Shown: positions 24,450 through 33,061 of the stretch, piece by piece | Layout of the letters: each line of letters begins with the position of its first letter | How positions within the stretch are numbered: the stretch's first letter is position 1 | NCBI GenBank assembly: GCA_023435705.1 | Contig: JAEYRH010000012.1 | Coordinates: 1 to 64,000 of the forward strand | Direction of reading: 5' to 3' | DNA length: 64,000 nt | DNA from: Bacillota bacterium | GTDB taxonomy: Bacteria; Bacillota; Clostridia; Christensenellales; UMGS416 | Made by a program: the position numbers and the translations under genes | The notes under the pieces: generated by a model | What the model saw: only the letters and a program-made list of their open reading frames with translations | Database searches by the model: none | Told to the model about the DNA's origin: nothing

Positions 24450-24671
24450 ATGATTTCAAAGGAATTGATAGACAGAATCAACGAGCTTGCGAAAAAGAGC
24501 CGCGAAGAGGGTTTGACCGAGTGTGAGGCTGCCGAGCAAAAAGAGCTGCGGGGCCAGTATCTGGCGTCGTTTCGCCAACGGGTTGTGGATGTGCTGGACA
24601 ACACCTGGGTGCAGACGCCGGATGGCCAGCGCACCCGGCTGGACAAAGGGCCAGACAAGCCAAAGTGCTGA
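24450..24671 (+). CDS. DUF896 (YnzC/UPF0291) family protein
   Basis: This 73-aa protein starts at ATG after GGAGGAG. It begins ISKELIDRINELAKKSREEGLT and contains QKELRGQYLASFR, the YnzC/UPF0291 signature, which folds as a short helical hairpin. The family is common in Firmicutes, has been linked to the SOS response in Bacillus, and has no known biochemical activity. A terminator follows within 11 bp. Confidence 0.93.
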   Translation: MISKELIDRINELAKKSREEGLTECEAAEQKELRGQYLASFRQRVVDVLDNTWVQTPDGQRTRLDKGPDKPKC

Positions 24672-24681
24672 AAGAAAAAGC

Positions 24682-24708
24682 AAACCCGCGCCGTTTCGGC
24701 GCGGGTTT
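24682..24708. terminator. Bidirectional terminator
   Basis: An 11-bp perfect stem AAACCCGCGCC/GGCGCGGGTTT with a GTTTC loop lies between the DUF896 gene and the convergent lipoprotein gene. Confidence 0.85.
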
Positions 24709-24719
24709 CGTTTCGTCAT

Positions 24720-25067
24720 CTATTCCAGATTTTCCAGCTCATCGATGATGGCATCGGCATCATCAATGGCCTCATCCAGCTCCTTCAAGGCCTCGTTCAG
24801 GTCGTCTATGGCTTGCTGGCTTTCCGCATCCACATCAGGTGTGGCGGCAGCGTCATCCGTCGGTGCTGGTTCCAATGAGGCTGTTTCCTGCCCGCCAGGC
24901 GTCACGGTGGCAATGTCGCCCGCTTGCGCTGTGGGCGTTTCGCTCAAGCCGGTTGTGGCAGGCTTGACCGTGCCGGATGACCCGCCGGCTGGGCGTTCAT
25001 CGACGCAGGCGGACAGCAGCAGGGCAGTCATCAAAACAACAATGATCAACAAGGGGCATTTTTTCAT
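24720..25067 (-). CDS. Small acidic lipoprotein
   Basis: This 115-aa protein has a signal peptide with the lipobox LLSAC (Cys21), then a Ser/Thr/Pro/Gly-rich linker. It ends in an acidic helical tail (about 80-115) rich in Asp, Glu, Ala and Leu that could form a coiled coil. I do not recognise the family. It is a monocistronic surface lipoprotein ending at a shared terminator. Confidence 0.75.
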   Translation of the reverse strand: MKKCPLLIIVVLMTALLLSACVDERPAGGSSGTVKPATTGLSETPTAQAGDIATVTPGGQETASLEPAPTDDAAATPDVDAESQQAIDDLNEALKELDEAIDDADAIIDELENLE

Positions 25068-25178
25068 TCAAGTCACCATCCTTGGAATGGCATAAGTGTA
25101 TCTTGAATCCACACGCAAAGGCAAGGCGGTGGAAGACATTGCCGAAATACTGCCGCAGATCACCTAGTTTGAATAGAG

Positions 25179-25211
25179 AACCCCGGCTCCGCAAAAACCG
25201 GAACCGGGGTT
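25179..25211 (-). terminator. Terminator of the DUF4380-like gene
   Basis: A 12-bp stem with one mismatch (25179-25190 with 25200-25211) lies 27 bp past the stop codon of the minus-strand gene. The T-run after it is weak. Confidence 0.5.
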
Positions 25212-25237
25212 GAATGGCAAAATTGCCAGAGCCGGGT

Positions 25238-26215
25238 TTATTCTTCGTCTTCGCAATCGCAGCCGTCTTCACAGCCACAGCCGCAACCGCAGCCGTCTTC
25301 GCAATCTTCGCAATCGCAGCAGTCGCCCAGCAGGTCATCCATGAGCTCGTCAATCTTATCATCGTCGTCTTCCGGTGCAGCCACGTCGTCCACCAGATAC
25401 CAGCTCTCCATGTGGTCCAGCTCATCGCCGGGCTCCACCTTCAGCATCGGGGAGAGGGACTCCATCTCCAGCATGAAGTCGGTGGTGTAGGTCTCATAAG
25501 AGGCGCCGCTATCCGGATAGGTCATGTCCACTTCATGCATGAATTGCTTGATGAACACCTGGTTGTGGTTGAAGTAGGCAGCCCAGCCAAACTCATTGTT
25601 GGTGCCAAACTTGAATGGCGGCGCGCAGTTGGGGTCCTGCTTGACGGTGATGTAGCGCTCGCCCCACCACACGCGGTGGTCGTTCAGCTTGGTGTAGGGC
25701 CACAGGGCCAGCACGCGGTTGTTGAGCATCTCGTTTTTGCGCAGTGTCATCGGCACAACTTCCTTGCCGCCGGGAGCCATCACGGACAGCGCCCACACGG
25801 CAAACTCCACCGGCCATGCACCCTCGTTGCGGATGCGGTGGATGATGTTCACCTCACTGGTCTCATCATCGAGCATGATGTCCATTTCCTTGGCCATGTG
25901 CGTCCAGGGCTCGGTGGGCTGGATCGTGCGAATGCCGCCCTCGATGCGCTCCCACTTCACAGGGCCGTTATCCGGCTCATAGGAGCGTGCTTCATGCTCC
26001 GGGCTGTGCCACAGACGGTGACCGCCCATGATTTTCCAGCCCCGGTTGCCCACATTGTCGGGTGCTTCACAAAACATGTTTTCCCGGTCGGTGAAGCCGT
26101 AGCGGATGATGCGCGGGCCCACGTCCACGGTGACAACCAAGTCCACCAAGCCGTTGGTGAGCTTGACGCAACGGCCAAAAGCGCCGTATTGGATCTCGCT
26201 GATCTGTATAGCCAT
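25238..26215 (-). CDS. DUF4380-like protein with a cysteine/acid-rich tail
   Basis: This 325-aa protein has an N-terminal body resembling DUF4380/aldose-epimerase-like beta-sandwich proteins (LTNGLVDLVVTVDVGPRIIRYGF, GGHRLWHSPE, HRIRNEGAWPVEFAVWALSVMAPGG). Sugar binding is plausible. It then has a short acidic linker and a tail with ten cysteines within about 27 residues, interspersed with Asp, Glu and Gly (CDCEDCEDGCGCG). The tail resembles a metallothionein and should bind zinc, copper or similar metals. I know of no standard DUF4380 member with such a tail. It has its own strong promoter. Confidence 0.8.
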   Translation of the reverse strand: MAIQISEIQYGAFGRCVKLTNGLVDLVVTVDVGPRIIRYGFTDRENMFCEAPDNVGNRGWKIMGGHRLWHSPEHEARSYEPDNGPVKWERIEGGIRTIQPTEPWTHMAKEMDIMLDDETSEVNIIHRIRNEGAWPVEFAVWALSVMAPGGKEVVPMTLRKNEMLNNRVLALWPYTKLNDHRVWWGERYITVKQDPNCAPPFKFGTNNEFGWAAYFNHNQVFIKQFMHEVDMTYPDSGASYETYTTDFMLEMESLSPMLKVEPGDELDHMESWYLVDDVAAPEDDDDKIDELMDDLLGDCCDCEDCEDGCGCGCGCEDGCDCEDEE

Positions 26216-26243
26216 GTTGATACCTCCACAGGTTTATGGGGAA

Positions 26244-26272
26244 ATTGTAACAGCACTGCCAGGGATAGGCAA
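26244..26272 (-). promoter_or_regulatory. Promoter of the DUF4380-like gene
   Basis: On the minus strand TTGCCT (26267-26272) and TACAAT (26244-26249) are 17 bp apart, 28 bp before the start codon. Confidence 0.65.
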
Positions 26273-26364
26273 TAGCCGCGGTGCGAAATCCTGCCAAATC
26301 GCTCATTACGGCATAGCTTGCCCGCAGAAATCGCAGGTATTCCAATCAATCGCCAAGGAATCAC

Positions 26365-26799
26365 TCAAAGCTCACGGCGGACAGACCTGGCCCATGAGCG
26401 GACACGCTCAGCGGCGCCATCAGGCTGGTCTGGCAAATAGACATCGGCAATCGTCACTGACCATTGCTTCAAAGCCGCTTGCGAGCCCCCGGCACCATGC
26501 CGCAGTACGCGCCTGTTACCTTTCGCCAGCGCGGAAACCTGCTTTCTGATCTCCTTGATGGAAAGCCCATCGTCGATGTGCTGCACGAACACCCGCCGCA
26601 GGCCCTCCATCGCTTCCGGCTCAAACCTGGCCGGGTGCTGGAGATTATAAGCCGCCACCGTTTTGAAGTGCTCGGCCAATAGCTCCGGGTCATCATATTC
26701 CCAGGAAATGATCGCGCCGAGCATGCCCCAGCAATCCAGGCCGTTGACCTGCGGGGCACCGCATTCGGGGCAAAAATGTTGTTCGGGATTTAGGATCAA
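26365..26799 (-). CDS. DUF5946-like protein
   Basis: This 144-aa protein is best started at TTG 26799, which follows GGAGG at 6 bp; the longer frame begins inside the ribosome binding site. It opens with a zinc-finger-like CPECG...LDCW, then WEYDDPELLAEHFKTVAAYNLQHPARF, which resembles DUF5946. The function is unknown. The middle helix region is compatible with an all-helical fold. The gene is alone, next to an A+T-rich orphan on the other strand. Confidence 0.65.
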   Translation of the reverse strand: MILNPEQHFCPECGAPQVNGLDCWGMLGAIISWEYDDPELLAEHFKTVAAYNLQHPARFEPEAMEGLRRVFVQHIDDGLSIKEIRKQVSALAKGNRRVLRHGAGGSQAALKQWSVTIADVYLPDQPDGAAERVRSWARSVRREL

Positions 26800-26884
26800 A
26801 TAGCTCCTCCATACAACCAAAATTCGAGCTCATCAACTAGAATAGCTGTTTTCGGAAGAATACACAAGAATGGTTAAACGCTCA

Positions 26885-26913
26885 TTGCGTTTTTCAAATA
26901 TGCACGATAGAAT
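26885..26913 (+). promoter_or_regulatory. Promoter of the 26944 membrane-protein gene
   Basis: TTGCGT (26885-26890) and TAGAAT (26908-26913) are 17 bp apart and are followed by GGAGAGGTG before the ATG. Confidence 0.6.
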
Positions 26914-26943
26914 GAACTGTAACATCCACAGGAGAGGTGAACC

Positions 26944-27603
26944 ATGAAGGCGAAGAAACTATGGGTTTTCTTTGTCAATGTATTCTCTGCCCTATTGATA
27001 GCCATCGTCGTTTTTGTCTGCAACCCATGCCGTTATGAGACATTTTCAGGATCATTTCGGGCAGTTCAATTCTATAGTTTCCGCTCAGGTGATGTGTTCA
27101 TCTCCAGTAATGCTTTGATTCTACTGCTTGTCATCTTCTCTTTAGCTTATCTTTCGTCCTTTGTGTACTTATTGAGATCCAAAATGCGTTTTATTTCGTT
27201 GTCCATACTGCTGCTTCAATTGTCTGCCTATGGCGCATTATATCTACCATGCACAGAATTCGACAGCCTTTTTGCTCTGGGTTTCTATTCATCCCCTATG
27301 TTATCAAGCCCACTTGTTTACCCCGAGTTCGTTGTATATCCGGAAACCAAGATAGATGAGAAGCAGATCATTCTATATGATAAACTGAGTGCTGATCGGT
27401 TTGAATTAACATGTTCACCCAAGGTACTGGATACTCTGCAAAATCTACAAAAGCAAAAGACTCTAGTAATTGTGAGATGCAGAAGAGATATTTTCGGAAA
27501 CACTGTGATTCAATCCATGATTACGTTTTTTGGGGGGAAACTCGTTTATAGGAATCGCTTCCAGGCAATAGAAGACTTCAAACCACACCTAAGCTCTCAA
27601 TGA
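26944..27603 (+). CDS. A+T-rich orphan membrane protein
   Basis: This 219-aa protein starts at ATG after GGAGAGG. Three to four hydrophobic segments lie in the first 120 residues (about 8-28, 58-78, 85-105), then a soluble tail with VIVRCRRD. I do not recognise the family. The gene is clearly richer in A+T than its neighbours and uses AT-ending codons, which suggests acquisition from elsewhere. It has its own promoter. Confidence 0.6.
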   Translation: MKAKKLWVFFVNVFSALLIAIVVFVCNPCRYETFSGSFRAVQFYSFRSGDVFISSNALILLLVIFSLAYLSSFVYLLRSKMRFISLSILLLQLSAYGALYLPCTEFDSLFALGFYSSPMLSSPLVYPEFVVYPETKIDEKQIILYDKLSADRFELTCSPKVLDTLQNLQKQKTLVIVRCRRDIFGNTVIQSMITFFGGKLVYRNRFQAIEDFKPHLSSQ

Positions 27604-27657
27604 ATAGATCTACTAAATGATTGGCTGGCTTTACTTTACAACATCTCATACCCCCGC

Positions 27658-27686
27658 TTGTATTCCCCGCACCCACGCGCTACAAT
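27658..27686 (+). promoter_or_regulatory. Promoter of the DUF1292 gene
   Basis: TTGTAT (27658-27663) and TACAAT (27681-27686) are 17 bp apart, 22 bp before the start codon. Confidence 0.6.
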
Positions 27687-27708
27687 ACAGTTGAAAGGGG
27701 TGATATCG

Positions 27709-27963
27709 ATGGACGAACGGGAACGGGACTCCGTGGTGTTTGAAACGGAGGACGGCTCGGAGATGGAATTCAATGTGATCCATGAGTTCTGCTACGACGG
27801 CGGCATGTATGCCGTGCTGCAGCGCGACGGCTCCACCGGAGACACCTTGATCGCCGAGGTTGTGGACCCAATGGGGCCGGACGAGGAATTCCTGCCCCTG
27901 GCAATGGACAGGCAGCAAACGTTGCTGGATTTCCTCAGCCGGGGCGGCGCCGGCGACGACTGA
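27709..27963 (+). CDS. DUF1292 family protein
   Basis: This 84-aa acidic protein starts at ATG 27709 after AAAGGGG. It has the DUF1292 pattern: VVFETEDGSEMEFNVI, then YAVLQ and EEFLPL near the end. The family (YrzB) is widespread in Firmicutes, usually near ruvX and alaS, and has no proven function. Here it is separate from that context and shares a terminator with rplS. Confidence 0.9.
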   Translation: MDERERDSVVFETEDGSEMEFNVIHEFCYDGGMYAVLQRDGSTGDTLIAEVVDPMGPDEEFLPLAMDRQQTLLDFLSRGGAGDD

Positions 27964-27968
27964 AAGAA

Positions 27969-27992
27969 AAACCCCCGCATTCGCGGGGGTTT
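27969..27992. terminator. Bidirectional terminator between DUF1292 and rplS
   Basis: A perfect 10-bp stem AAACCCCCGC/GCGGGGGTTT with an ATTC loop lies between the two convergent stop codons. Confidence 0.85.
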
Positions 27993-27995
27993 CCG

Positions 27996-28343
27996 TTACT
28001 TTGTGATTCTTTCTCTGACCTTGGCAGCCTTGCCCACGCGGTCGCGCAGGTAATACAGCTTGGCCTTTCTGACCCTGCCGCGGCGAAGCACCTGGATGCT
28101 CTCCACCCTGGGCGAATGAAGGGGGAAAACCCTTTCCACGCCGATGCCGTAGGAGACGCGGCGCACGGTGAACGTCTCATTCACAGAGCCGCCTTTGCGC
28201 GCGATCACGATGCCCTCGAAAGCCTGGATGCGCTCGCGGGTGCCTTCGACGACCTTCACGTTCACACGAACGGTGTCGCCGGGGCGGAAGTCGGGGATAT
28301 CGGAGCGAAGCTGCTCCTGCTCCAACACTTTGATGTCCAGCAT
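27996..28343 (-). CDS. rplS: Large ribosomal subunit protein bL19
   Basis: This 115-aa protein starts at ATG 28343 after AAGGAGG. Conserved bL19 segments are visible: DIPDFRPGDTVRVNVKVVEG, RIQAFEGIVIARKG and VERVFPLHSPRVESI...RGRVRKAKLYYLR. bL19 lies at the interface of the 30S and 50S subunits. The gene is separated from the usual rpsP-rimM-trmD partners and has its own promoter and a leader of about 115 nt that could hold a regulatory structure. Confidence 0.97.
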   Translation of the reverse strand: MLDIKVLEQEQLRSDIPDFRPGDTVRVNVKVVEGTRERIQAFEGIVIARKGGSVNETFTVRRVSYGIGVERVFPLHSPRVESIQVLRRGRVRKAKLYYLRDRVGKAAKVRERITK

Positions 28344-28465
28344 AATTTTAGTTCCTCCTTCCCGAGAAGACGTTCTTGCCGGTAAACATGCTCCGCACTT
28401 GGCGAAGATGGTTTGGCGCATTGCGCCGGCGGCAGCGGACCGTCCTGGTTGATAAAGCAGGAGAT

Positions 28466-28494
28466 ATTATAACAAAATGAACCAGGATGCGCAA
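28466..28494 (-). promoter_or_regulatory. Sigma-A promoter of rplS
   Basis: On the minus strand TTGCGC (28489-28494) and TATAAT (28466-28471) are 17 bp apart. The transcript would have a leader of about 115 nt with a small GGCGC/GCGCC hairpin (28415-28427). Confidence 0.7.
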
Positions 28495-28510
28495 TATAAA
28501 GTTTTCTCAG

Positions 28511-29107
28511 TTAATCCTCTCTGGACATGCCATATAGATTCACATCGGCAGCATGATAAAACTCTACTTGTAAGTATTCGGGCTTGTATTTACCCATAAA
28601 GTCATTCTTTTTGATGATATCATGACACATATCCGTGATCATGTTTTGAATCTCGGGATTGCTCCTGATCAAGACACACTCCTGATCAAATATGATATTG
28701 TATCCGGCTGGATACTGCCAATTATCATAATCACCACTGTGACAAAAAACATACTTAGGGCAAAACCCCGATTGATCCAAATCCATGAGCCGTGTTATCA
28801 ATTCATGTTTTGAATATCTTATGATTTTATCAAGGTATTTTGCATCCTCTGAATAGACGTAGGTCACCGACATCGGCTCCCATTGATCGGCACTATATCT
28901 GGCCTTTACGCCATATTGACCTAGCAAGTTGTGGAAAAAGGTGATGATCTCTTTGCTATGGCGCATGGCTATTGCCTTACTTGGAAGAACCTCTGAAATC
29001 TTCTGTACGTTTATGGACAAATAATTCGTCCCATAGTACTTAACCGAAATCGAAGGGATCCCCAACGAACACAAATAGGTGCAAAAATCGCTTAGCACTT
29101 CATCCAT
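28511..29107 (-). CDS. A+T-rich orphan protein
   Basis: This 198-aa protein has no signal peptide or membrane span. It contains many aromatic and acidic residues (ISVKYYGTNYLSINV, YKPEYLQVEFYHAADV) and scattered cysteines. I do not recognise it. Composition is much more A+T-rich than the flanking genes, like the genes at 26944 and 36221, so it may be a transferred gene. Nothing nearby hints at a function. Confidence 0.55.
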   Translation of the reverse strand: MDEVLSDFCTYLCSLGIPSISVKYYGTNYLSINVQKISEVLPSKAIAMRHSKEIITFFHNLLGQYGVKARYSADQWEPMSVTYVYSEDAKYLDKIIRYSKHELITRLMDLDQSGFCPKYVFCHSGDYDNWQYPAGYNIIFDQECVLIRSNPEIQNMITDMCHDIIKKNDFMGKYKPEYLQVEFYHAADVNLYGMSRED

Positions 29108-29127
29108 TGTTTATGCACTCCATAATA

Positions 29128-30198
29128 TCAGAAAAACTCAAACGGCCTCACCGGCACGCTGCCATTCAACTTCTGCCGGATCATCTCAAGGTCTGTGAAA
29201 ATAATGCACCGAAACACCAGCGGCACCACCAGCGCCAGCGGAAACAGCACCCCCAGCAGCGCCATCAGAAACGGTGTAAGGAAGAAGTCCATGCCAATGG
29301 AAACGACGAGGAAGACAAGCCCCTTCTGCCATTGGCCTATATAGATGTGCCCCAACCCAGGCAGCACCGACAGCAGCGTCACCACCAGGATGGACCGCTT
29401 CGCCCTTGCATAAAGATAGCCCGATTTTCGATACTCCTGGGGCACCGGGAAATGGCTCTGGGCCTCATAGTCAAAGATGGCCTGGCGGTTTACGGCAAGC
29501 TTGCGGTTGAGGCGCTCCAACTGGGCAACGGCCTCTTCCGGCGGCAACTGTGGCTGCCCGGCGTTCAGCGCGGCGATTTCCCCAAGCAGGCTCTCCCGCT
29601 CGGCTTGCAGCGCCTGGCCCAGCGCCACGCGCTTTGCGGCCTTCTTCTTTTTGAAGCGGCGGTAGAGCACAAACCCCACCACACCGGCAACCAGGATCAG
29701 CACCAGGAGCACCAGCGCCACCACCGGCACAAACACCGCCAGCGTGACCATTGCCGAGGAGGAAATCACTTCTTCCACATTTACAAATGGATCGCCACCG
29801 CCTCCGGAGGCCTGCATACTAGCCATTGACAAGCCAGAGGACGCTACCTGAACCGCCTCACCGCAGGCGGCCGAAACGAGCATCACAGCAATTCGCAGGC
29901 CAGTGTCTGCATCGGCGAGCATGCAAAAGGCCAGCAGGGCGCTTGCCACCGGAGCCACAAACAGCTTCACAGACTGCATCGCACTGCCCACGCCAGGGAA
30001 GAAATCTGCGGCAATCTCCACAGCGGCCAAAACGCCCAGAATGATCAGCGCCCACAGGCTGGAGAGGAAAGCGATCTCCCCCGGCAGGCGCACCAACCCA
30101 AGGTGTACAAACAGCGAGAACAGAAAACCGGGCAGAAAGATCTTCTTGCCGGCGGCGGACGAAGCCGCGATCACAGTGACAATGTCCAGCGGGTTCAT
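29128..30198 (-). CDS. DUF4126-like membrane protein with a C-terminal TM2-like pair
   Basis: This 356-aa protein starts at ATG 30198 after AGGAGG. The N-terminal 185 residues contain about five hydrophobic segments with a DUF4126-like layout (GEIAFLSSLWALIILGVLAAVEIAADF, then the VKLFVAPVASALLA segment). A charged coiled-coil-like linker (about 195-260) follows. The C-terminus, with LLSVLPGLGHIYIGQWQKGL, resembles TM2-type hairpins. The function is unknown. A strong promoter lies just upstream. Confidence 0.7.
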   Translation of the reverse strand: MNPLDIVTVIAASSAAGKKIFLPGFLFSLFVHLGLVRLPGEIAFLSSLWALIILGVLAAVEIAADFFPGVGSAMQSVKLFVAPVASALLAFCMLADADTGLRIAVMLVSAACGEAVQVASSGLSMASMQASGGGGDPFVNVEEVISSSAMVTLAVFVPVVALVLLVLILVAGVVGFVLYRRFKKKKAAKRVALGQALQAERESLLGEIAALNAGQPQLPPEEAVAQLERLNRKLAVNRQAIFDYEAQSHFPVPQEYRKSGYLYARAKRSILVVTLLSVLPGLGHIYIGQWQKGLVFLVVSIGMDFFLTPFLMALLGVLFPLALVVPLVFRCIIFTDLEMIRQKLNGSVPVRPFEFF

Positions 30199-30237
30199 CG
30201 TTTCTTCCTCCTGTTTCAAGCTCTATTGTATATGAAA

Positions 30238-30266
30238 ATTATAGCATTTAGGGAAGTGCCTAGCAA
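30238..30266 (-). promoter_or_regulatory. Promoter of the DUF4126-like gene
   Basis: On the minus strand TTGCTA (30261-30266) and TATAAT (30238-30243) are 17 bp apart, about 40 bp upstream of the start codon. Confidence 0.6.
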
Positions 30267-30288
30267 TCAAAAGAGGATGAAATGAAAA

Positions 30289-30308
30289 GCCCCCCCGAAT
30301 GGGGAGGC
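30289..30308 (-). terminator. Terminator of the greA-lysS operon tail
   Basis: On the minus strand GCCTCCCC, an ATTC loop and GGGGGGGC are followed by TTTTCATTT. It lies 28 bp past the stop of the gene at 30337. Confidence 0.7.
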
Positions 30309-30336
30309 GCATTGTCTCAAGGTGTCATGATTGCAG

Positions 30337-31503
30337 TCAGTCAATGCCCAGCACAGCCTTTGCCGCATCGATGGCCTGAGCAAGCTGGTCGCTGCCCTGC
30401 GCGGGGAATGCCAGCACCATGCCGCTGGGGTTGAACGCCTTGGTAAGGCCGGAGAAGCTGTCCAGCGGGATGCCGTAAAGCTTGGCCTCCCCCGCATTGC
30501 CCTTATTGTCCACTGCAGAGGCCCGGCCAGAGGAAAGATCAAGCCCGTCGGGCAGGTTCAGTTGCTCTACGGCTCCATCCAGGGGAGCAAGCTTGCCCTG
30601 CTTGGCAAGGATCGCAAACACCTCATTGGTGACCATCACCATGCCGGACTTGTAGTTGGGCATCCTTGATGCCAGCACAGCGGCAGCATCACCGGCGCGG
30701 CCCACATGGTAGGGCAGGCACTCCACACCGGGGATTTCCGGATTAAGCTTAACCTTATCCTGGATCACTTGTTTCCATGCGGAAGCAGCCTGGTTGTCAA
30801 TATATTGTGTGGCGATATAGAAGCCGAAGCTGCCCTCGCCGGGTTTGAGGCTTTGCACGTTCAGGTCCGTCATGGAAAGGAGCCTCTCCACCACAAGCCG
30901 TGTGTTTGCAGGGTTCCTATCATAGAAGGAGGGGAACGCCAGCACCAAGCCATCGGGCACAAAACCGGGCAATAACCCTTTGAAGCTGTCCAGAGGGATG
31001 CCGCAGGTGTGCTGCACACCAGGCTTGTCTTCATCGGGCTTGACGATCACCCGCGCGGCTGATGCATTGAAGTCGGCAGGCAGGCCAAAGTTTGCGAATT
31101 GACCCTCCAACGCAGCAAAAGAGCCTTCTTCGGCATTTACTCTGTAGTAATCTGACGGCAGGATCCAGATATCAGCCTCCTGAGCTGTCAGTCTTGCAGC
31201 AAGTATCTGCCGAAGGTTATACTCCTGCCCCTCCATCAGTGTCATCACCATCAGGTTGACTTCCTTCTGGTCCGGAGGCAGTGCGCACAGGAGCTCCTTT
31301 TCAAGAGCCTCGAGGTAATCGGTGTTGTATGACTTGCAAAGGATCATCACATCCACCTTGCGGTCATTCGGCGTTTTGGGAGCCGTGCTGGTGAGCAGCA
31401 AGTTGGCGGCGATCAGCGCGCAAGCCAGTGCGATCAGATAATGGAAACGATAATAGTGCCAGTGTTTGCCCAGGCGTTTTTTTGTGATTTTTACTTCAAA
31501 CAT
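30337..31503 (-). CDS. Membrane-anchored protein with an internal duplication
   Basis: This 388-aa protein has a basic N-terminus and one membrane span (about 23-40); the rest should be outside the cell. The extracellular part contains two related halves. One has GIPLDSFKGL and a few residues later DGLVLAFP; the other has GIPLDSFSGL and later SGMVLAFP. Each is preceded by a similar segment (DIWILPSDYYRV... and GMVMVTNEVFAI...). I do not recognise the family; the repeats look somewhat like pieces of a solute-binding fold. It starts 31 bp after lysS, so it is probably the last gene of greA-lysS. Confidence 0.65.
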   Translation of the reverse strand: MFEVKITKKRLGKHWHYYRFHYLIALACALIAANLLLTSTAPKTPNDRKVDVMILCKSYNTDYLEALEKELLCALPPDQKEVNLMVMTLMEGQEYNLRQILAARLTAQEADIWILPSDYYRVNAEEGSFAALEGQFANFGLPADFNASAARVIVKPDEDKPGVQHTCGIPLDSFKGLLPGFVPDGLVLAFPSFYDRNPANTRLVVERLLSMTDLNVQSLKPGEGSFGFYIATQYIDNQAASAWKQVIQDKVKLNPEIPGVECLPYHVGRAGDAAAVLASRMPNYKSGMVMVTNEVFAILAKQGKLAPLDGAVEQLNLPDGLDLSSGRASAVDNKGNAGEAKLYGIPLDSFSGLTKAFNPSGMVLAFPAQGSDQLAQAIDAAKAVLGID

Positions 31504-31534
31504 CTGAACTGCCCCCTTCTGGCGGCGTGATGGG

Positions 31535-33055
31535 CTACTCGCCCTCCTGCTCCGCAGTGCCTGCCATGCGGGGCTTCATTGTGGGGAACAACAGCACATC
31601 GCGGATCGAGGCCGAATCGGTAAAGAGCATCACCATGCGGTCAATGCCAAGGCCCATGCCGCCGGTGGGTGGCATGCCATACTCCATGGCAGTGAGGAAA
31701 TCCTCATCCACCTGGAACTCGCCTTCACCATGCTTGATCTTTGCCTGCTCCACGAAACGCTCGCGCTGGTCGATGGGGTCGTTCAGCTCCGTGAACGCGT
31801 TGCCCATCTCGCGGCCGTAAATGAAGACCTCAAACCGCTCGGTCAGGCGGCTGTCATAGGGCGTGCGCTTGGCCAGCGGCGAAATCTCCACCGGGTAATC
31901 GCAGATGAACGTGGGCTGTATCAGGTTTTCCTCCACCTTCTCCTCAAACAGAAGGTTCAGCACCTCACCACGGCTCATCTTCCGCTCACCCAGGTCAATG
32001 CCGCAGGCAAGGGCCGCCTGGCGTGCCTGCTCATCAGTTTCAATCAAGTTGAAGTCCACACCGGAGTATTGGCGCACGGCGTCAGTCATTGTGAGCCTCT
32101 TCCACGGCGGGGCAAGGTCGATCCCGGTGCCCTGATAGGTGATTTGGTAGCCACCGGTGAGCTCGCGGGCAATTGTAGTATAAAGCTCCTCGGCCAGCGC
32201 CATCATGCCGTTGTAGTCGGTATAGGCCTCATACATCTCCAGCATCGTGAACTCAGGGTTGTGCTTGACGGACATGCCCTCGTTGCGGAAGATGCGGCCG
32301 ATTTCAAACACACGCTCGAAGCCGCCCACCAGCAGGCGCTTCAGGTAAAGCTCCAACTCCACGCGAAGCACCATGTCGATGTCCAGCGTGTTGTGATGCG
32401 TATAGAAAGGCCGGGCAGCGGCGTTGGTGGCATGGTTGTGCAGCACAGGGGTTTCCACTTCCAGATAACCCTTGCCGGTCATCACACGGCGCACTGTGGA
32501 AAGTATCTGCGACCGGGCCCGGAACGCCTGACGCACCTCGGGGTTCACGATCAGGTCCACATACCGCTGGCGGTAGCGCAGATCCGGATCCTTCAGGCCG
32601 TGCCATTTTTCAGGCAGCGGAAGCAGCGACTTGCACAGCAGCGTGACAGCCGCAACATGCACTGAGGTTTCTCCGGTGCGTGTTTTAAACACCGTGCCGG
32701 AAACACCCACAATGTCTCCGATGTCGGTTTTTTTAAAGTCATCATAGGATTCTTCGCCCACATCCTCGCGCTTAACGTAGATCTGGACCGTGCCCTCGCC
32801 GTCCAGCACATTGGCGAAGCTGGCCTTGCCCATGATGCGTTTGGAAACCAAGCGGCCGGCAATGGCTACGGTTTTGCCCTCAAGCGCCTCAAATCCGGCC
32901 AGGATCTGGCCGGATGAGTGTGTCTTGCCGAATGTGACGATTTTATAGGGATCCCGCCCTGCGGCTCTCAGCGTGTCAAGCTTATCTCTGCGCACCTGCA
33001 GAAGATCGGCCGGTGAGATGCCTTCCCCGTTAAGGGTTTCATCCGTTGTTTGCAT
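31535..33055 (-). CDS. lysS: Lysyl-tRNA synthetase (class II)
   Basis: This 506-aa enzyme has an N-terminal OB-fold anticodon-binding domain (about 60-160) and a class II catalytic core. Motif 2 is seen as FRNEGMSVKHNPEFTMLE and motif 3 as GMGLGIDRMVML. It charges tRNA-Lys with lysine. greA ends 6 bp upstream, so the two are one operon, a common arrangement in Firmicutes. No lysine riboswitch was seen before greA. Confidence 0.97.
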   Translation of the reverse strand: MQTTDETLNGEGISPADLLQVRRDKLDTLRAAGRDPYKIVTFGKTHSSGQILAGFEALEGKTVAIAGRLVSKRIMGKASFANVLDGEGTVQIYVKREDVGEESYDDFKKTDIGDIVGVSGTVFKTRTGETSVHVAAVTLLCKSLLPLPEKWHGLKDPDLRYRQRYVDLIVNPEVRQAFRARSQILSTVRRVMTGKGYLEVETPVLHNHATNAAARPFYTHHNTLDIDMVLRVELELYLKRLLVGGFERVFEIGRIFRNEGMSVKHNPEFTMLEMYEAYTDYNGMMALAEELYTTIARELTGGYQITYQGTGIDLAPPWKRLTMTDAVRQYSGVDFNLIETDEQARQAALACGIDLGERKMSRGEVLNLLFEEKVEENLIQPTFICDYPVEISPLAKRTPYDSRLTERFEVFIYGREMGNAFTELNDPIDQRERFVEQAKIKHGEGEFQVDEDFLTAMEYGMPPTGGMGLGIDRMVMLFTDSASIRDVLLFPTMKPRMAGTAEQEGE

Positions 33056-33061
33056 ACATAC

